A stretch of 64,000 nt of DNA from Vibrio ichthyoenteri ATCC 700023 (lineage in GTDB: Bacteria > Pseudomonadota > Gammaproteobacteria > Enterobacterales > Vibrionaceae): positions 1 to 64,000 of the forward strand of contig NZ_AFWF01000086.1 of assembly GCF_000222605.1 (NCBI RefSeq), written 5' to 3'. The translations under genes and the position numbers were made by a program. Of the stretch, positions 61,320 through 64,000 are shown one piece after another. The notes beneath the pieces are model-generated. The model was not told the DNA's origin. It saw only the letters and a program-made list of their open reading frames with translations, and did no database searches. Numbering within the stretch: the stretch's first letter is position 1; each line of letters opens with the position of its first letter.

Positions 61320-62921
61320 ATGAACCAATACGTTAATGACCCATCCAACTATCAACTGTTAATAAAAAATTTACTTTTTTCTCCAGTTGCCTTTGATCCC
61401 CAGCAAGAGATTGTCTACGCCAACCACCGTCGTCATAGCTACCAAACGTTTCATGACCGAGTAAAGCAGTTTGCCAATGCGCTGACCAAGATGGGAGTGC
61501 AAAAAGGCGATACCGTTGCGGTGATGGACTACGATTCGCACCGTTATTTAGAGTGCTATTTCGCGATTCCCATGATTGGCGCGAAACTGCACATGATTAA
61601 CGTTCGACTCTCTCCTGAACAGATCCTCTTCACTATTGATCATGCCGAAGATGATATTCTACTGATCCACGAGGAGTTTCTACCCATTCTCGATCAGATC
61701 AAAGGCCGTATTGATACCGTCAATCATTATGTGGTTTTACGCGACAACGAAGAGTGCGAGTACGAACAGCTGCTTAAGCAAGAAGATACGCATTTTAACT
61801 TCCCTGACTTTGATGAAAACACCGTCGCCACTACGTTTTATACCACTGGCACAACAGGCATGCCTAAAGGGGTTTTCTTCACGCATCGCCAACTGGTTCT
61901 CCACACTCTTGGCATACTCAGCACTATCGGGACCAATGCCGTTCAGGGCAGGCTTCATCAAGGTGATGTCTACATGCCTATCACACCAATGTTCCATGTT
62001 CATGCGTGGGGCTTGCCTTATATGGCGACCATGCTTGGTGTTAAACAGGTCTACCCAGGCAAATACATTCCTGATTCGTTGCTCGCCTTAATTGCACAAG
62101 AAAAGGTTACCTTTTCACACTGTGTGCCAACCATTTTGCACTTATTGTTAAGCTCACCAAAATCAGAAACGGTCGATTTTTCCCAATGGAAAGTGGTGAT
62201 TGGCGGCGCCGCTCTACCAAAAGCACTGTGTAAATCGGCACTAGAACGAGGTATCGATGTATTTGCAGGCTACGGCATGAGTGAAACAGGACCAATTCTC
62301 TCAATCGTGCAACTTAATGAAGAGTACCTCAAACTCGATATAGACCAGCAAGCCGAATACCGCTCCAAAACCGGTAAAAAAGTCGCGATGGTTGAAGCCC
62401 ATATCGTCGATGAAGAGATGTGTCAGCTTGAGCACGATGGTGAAGTGAGTGGTGAAATCGTAATCCGTGCACCATGGTTAACCCCTAATTATTATAAAGA
62501 TAATAAAAACTCTAAGGCTTTATGGCGCGGCGGCTATTTGCACACAGGTGATGTTGCGACCATCGATGGAGAAGGTTTCATCAAAATTACTGATCGCGTT
62601 AAAGACATGATTAAAATCTCTGGCGAGTGGGTAAGCTCTTTAGAACTGGAAGATATTATCCACCAGCACCGAGCGGTTTCAGAAGTTGCAGTCATTGGCA
62701 TGTCACACAACAAATGGGGCGAAGTGCCGCTTGCGCTTGTGACACTCAAGGATGGTGCTCAGGTAACAGAGAAAGAACTGCTTGGCTTTGCGAAAGAGTT
62801 TATTAGTAAAGGTATCCTAGCCAGAGAGGCTCTATTATTGAAAGTGAAGTTTGTCGATACCATCGCCAAAACCAGTGTAGGTAAAGTGGATAAGAAGGAA
62901 CTACGTCGGTTACATCTGTAG
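61320..62921 (+). CDS. AMP-binding acyl-CoA ligase (medium/long-chain fatty acid type)
   Basis: 533 residues, cytosolic. It activates a carboxylic acid to its CoA ester through an acyl-adenylate. The P-loop motif FYTTGTTGMPKGVFFTHRQL, the A5 motif FAGYGMSETGPI, the A7 GYLHTGDVATIDGEGFIKITDRVKDMIKISGEWVSS region (read in parts) and the C-terminal catalytic Lys in KTSVGKVDKKEL are all present. It resembles AlkK-type medium-chain ligases; the chain length cannot be fixed from sequence. Monocistronic. Confidence 0.88.
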   Translation: MNQYVNDPSNYQLLIKNLLFSPVAFDPQQEIVYANHRRHSYQTFHDRVKQFANALTKMGVQKGDTVAVMDYDSHRYLECYFAIPMIGAKLHMINVRLSPEQILFTIDHAEDDILLIHEEFLPILDQIKGRIDTVNHYVVLRDNEECEYEQLLKQEDTHFNFPDFDENTVATTFYTTGTTGMPKGVFFTHRQLVLHTLGILSTIGTNAVQGRLHQGDVYMPITPMFHVHAWGLPYMATMLGVKQVYPGKYIPDSLLALIAQEKVTFSHCVPTILHLLLSSPKSETVDFSQWKVVIGGAALPKALCKSALERGIDVFAGYGMSETGPILSIVQLNEEYLKLDIDQQAEYRSKTGKKVAMVEAHIVDEEMCQLEHDGEVSGEIVIRAPWLTPNYYKDNKNSKALWRGGYLHTGDVATIDGEGFIKITDRVKDMIKISGEWVSSLELEDIIHQHRAVSEVAVIGMSHNKWGEVPLALVTLKDGAQVTEKELLGFAKEFISKGILAREALLLKVKFVDTIAKTSVGKVDKKELRRLHL

Positions 62922-62995
62922 CCCGTATTTCTTTTATTTCGATACCATCACACACTAGCGCTACATAATCTGAATGGCCGCTGGCTGTAAGCAAT

Positions 62996-63028
62996 AAAAA
63001 TGCCCCAAGATATTCTTGGGGCATTTTT
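62996..63028. terminator. Bidirectional terminator between the ligase gene and tdh
   Basis: A 15-bp perfect stem (AAAAATGCCCCAAGA and complement, 3-base loop) lies between converging genes. Confidence 0.92.
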
Positions 63029-63141
63029 GGGGATATCTCAGGGATAGTTGAAGGATTAAATGGGTTACATATCCCTTTTAACGCCTTCATAAGGTGCACA
63101 ATAGAAAAGGCAGCACCTAATTCCTATCCCCCTAGCCTTTG

Positions 63142-64000
63142 TTATTCCCAATCAAGGATAACTTTGCCAGACATCCCGCTACACATGACGTCGAAGCCTT
63201 CTTGGAAGTCATCAACCTTGTAGTGGTGAGTGATAATTGGCGTCAAATCTAAGCCTGATTGGATTAGCGAAGCCATCTTGTACCAAGTTTCAAACATCTC
63301 ACGACCGTAAATACCTTTAATCACAAGGCCTTTAAAGATCACTTGTGTCCAATCGATACCCATATCTGATGGTGGAATACCTAGCAGAGCGATACGACCA
63401 CCGTGGTTCATGGTGCTCAACATTGAGTTAAACGCCATTGGGTTACCTGACATTTCAAGACCGACATCGAAGCCTTCTTTCATGCCAAGCTCTTCCATTA
63501 CGCTTTCTAGGCTTTCATTCGCCACGTTAACCGCTCGTGTCACGCCCATTTTACGCGCTAGATCTAAGCGGTATTCGTTCACATCAGTAATCACAACGTG
63601 ACGAGCACCAACGTGTTTCGCAACCGCAGCTGCCATGATACCGATTGGGCCAGCACCGGTGATCAGTACATCTTCACCGACAAGATCGAATGAAAGCGCA
63701 GTGTGAACAGCGTTGCCAAACGGGTCAAAGATAGATGCCAAATCATCTGAAATATCGGCAGGGATCTTGAAAGCGTTAAACGCAGGGATCACTAGGAATT
63801 CAGAGAAACAACCAGTACGGTTTACGCCCACACCAATAGTGTTACGACATAGATGAGTACGACCACCACGACAGTTACGGCAATGGCCGCAAGTGATGTG
63901 GCCTTCGCCTGAAACGCGATCACCCAGCTCAAAACCACGAACTTCTTGGCCAATACCAACCACTTCGCCCACGTACTCATGGCCAACAACCATTGGTACT
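63142..64000 (-). CDS. tdh: L-threonine 3-dehydrogenase, 5' end beyond window
   Basis: The last 286 codons or so are visible. The enzyme oxidises L-threonine to 2-amino-3-ketobutyrate with NAD, using zinc. Visible: [39 protein letters not shown] (structural zinc Cys), the catalytic-site region [15 protein letters not shown] and the NAD motif [22 protein letters not shown] in parts. In Vibrio it normally follows kbl, which would lie to the right of the window. The N-terminal roughly 60 residues are missing only because of the window edge. Confidence 0.95.
   Translation of the reverse strand, partial: VPMVVGHEYVGEVVGIGQEVRGFELGDRVSGEGHITCGHCRNCRGGRTHLCRNTIGVGVNRTGCFSEFLVIPAFNAFKIPADISDDLASIFDPFGNAVHTALSFDLVGEDVLITGAGPIGIMAAAVAKHVGARHVVITDVNEYRLDLARKMGVTRAVNVANESLESVMEELGMKEGFDVGLEMSGNPMAFNSMLSTMNHGGRIALLGIPPSDMGIDWTQVIFKGLVIKGIYGREMFETWYKMASLIQSGLDLTPIITHHYKVDDFQEGFDVMCSGMSGKVILDWE

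Noticed and set aside
1-64000. CRISPR arrays, tRNA or rRNA genes, prophage or integron elements
   Set aside because: I saw no regularly spaced repeats of the right size, no cloverleaf-like sequences and no phage or integrase genes apart from the IS fragment at the left edge.

Overview
This window looks like a Vibrio chromosome, most likely chromosome II. The codon style is that of Vibrio, and the gene content fits: a zwf-pgl-gnd operon, tdh at the right edge, a periplasmic fatty-acid cis/trans isomerase, DUF3332 and YecR-like lipoproteins, and a LapA/FrhA-type giant adhesin. I place it in the genus only and do not name a species. I saw no rRNA, tRNA, CRISPR array or prophage.

Layout. 1-919: the end of an IS3-family element (tip at 135) has cut off a periplasmic solute-binding sensor gene. 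1.1-5.8 kb: DUF3332 lipoprotein, OFA-type MFS transporter, PafA-like alkaline phosphatase and a small OB-fold periplasmic protein. 5.8-16.7 kb, all on the minus strand: arylsulfatase, an octaheme cytochrome with TPRs, then a tightly overlapping MoxR / DUF58 / DUF4381 / BatA / BatB-TPR / BatD operon. 17.1-22.2 kb: an iron-linked locus with response regulator, histidine kinase, TonB-dependent receptor and siderophore-type binding protein; Fur-like boxes stand before the regulator and before the receptor. 22.4-30.6 kb: SetB-like exporter, cti, a small acidic protein, fhs under a PurR-type operator, a membrane-anchored MsrA-MsrB fusion, and a chromosomal Qnr pentapeptide protein. 30.8-35.8 kb: cytochrome b562-like protein, the oxidative pentose phosphate operon with a perfect FNR-type box far upstream, and an unannotated-looking 51-residue gene.

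36.6-48.9 kb is one 12.3-kb gene for a roughly 4,080-residue LapA-type adhesin. It has an N-terminal retention module with a PAAG protease site, two tandem copies of a segment of about 960 residues, a VWA domain, RTX repeats and a type I secretion signal. Parts of the two copies are almost identical at the DNA level and other parts are clearly diverged, which suggests recent gene conversion. 49.2-51.4 kb: a small alpha/beta hydrolase, then arsR-acr3 arsenite efflux, with a nearly identical 19-bp motif before each of the two ars genes. 51.5-57.9 kb (minus): PTS-EIIC/EAL fusion, MscS-like channel, DM13 protein, pepT and a CNT nucleoside transporter with paired PurR/CytR-like operators. 58.4-64 kb: chemotaxis receptor, two small proteins, an AMP-binding acyl-CoA ligase and the 3' part of tdh.

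The points most worth following up are the duplicated adhesin, the sulfatase/octaheme cytochrome/MoxR-Bat neighbourhood, the Fur-box two-component iron locus, the chromosomal qnr gene, the repeated ars operator candidate, and two terminators with no gene in front of them that may mark small RNAs. Protein-family calls come from reading translated sequence; no database search was run.
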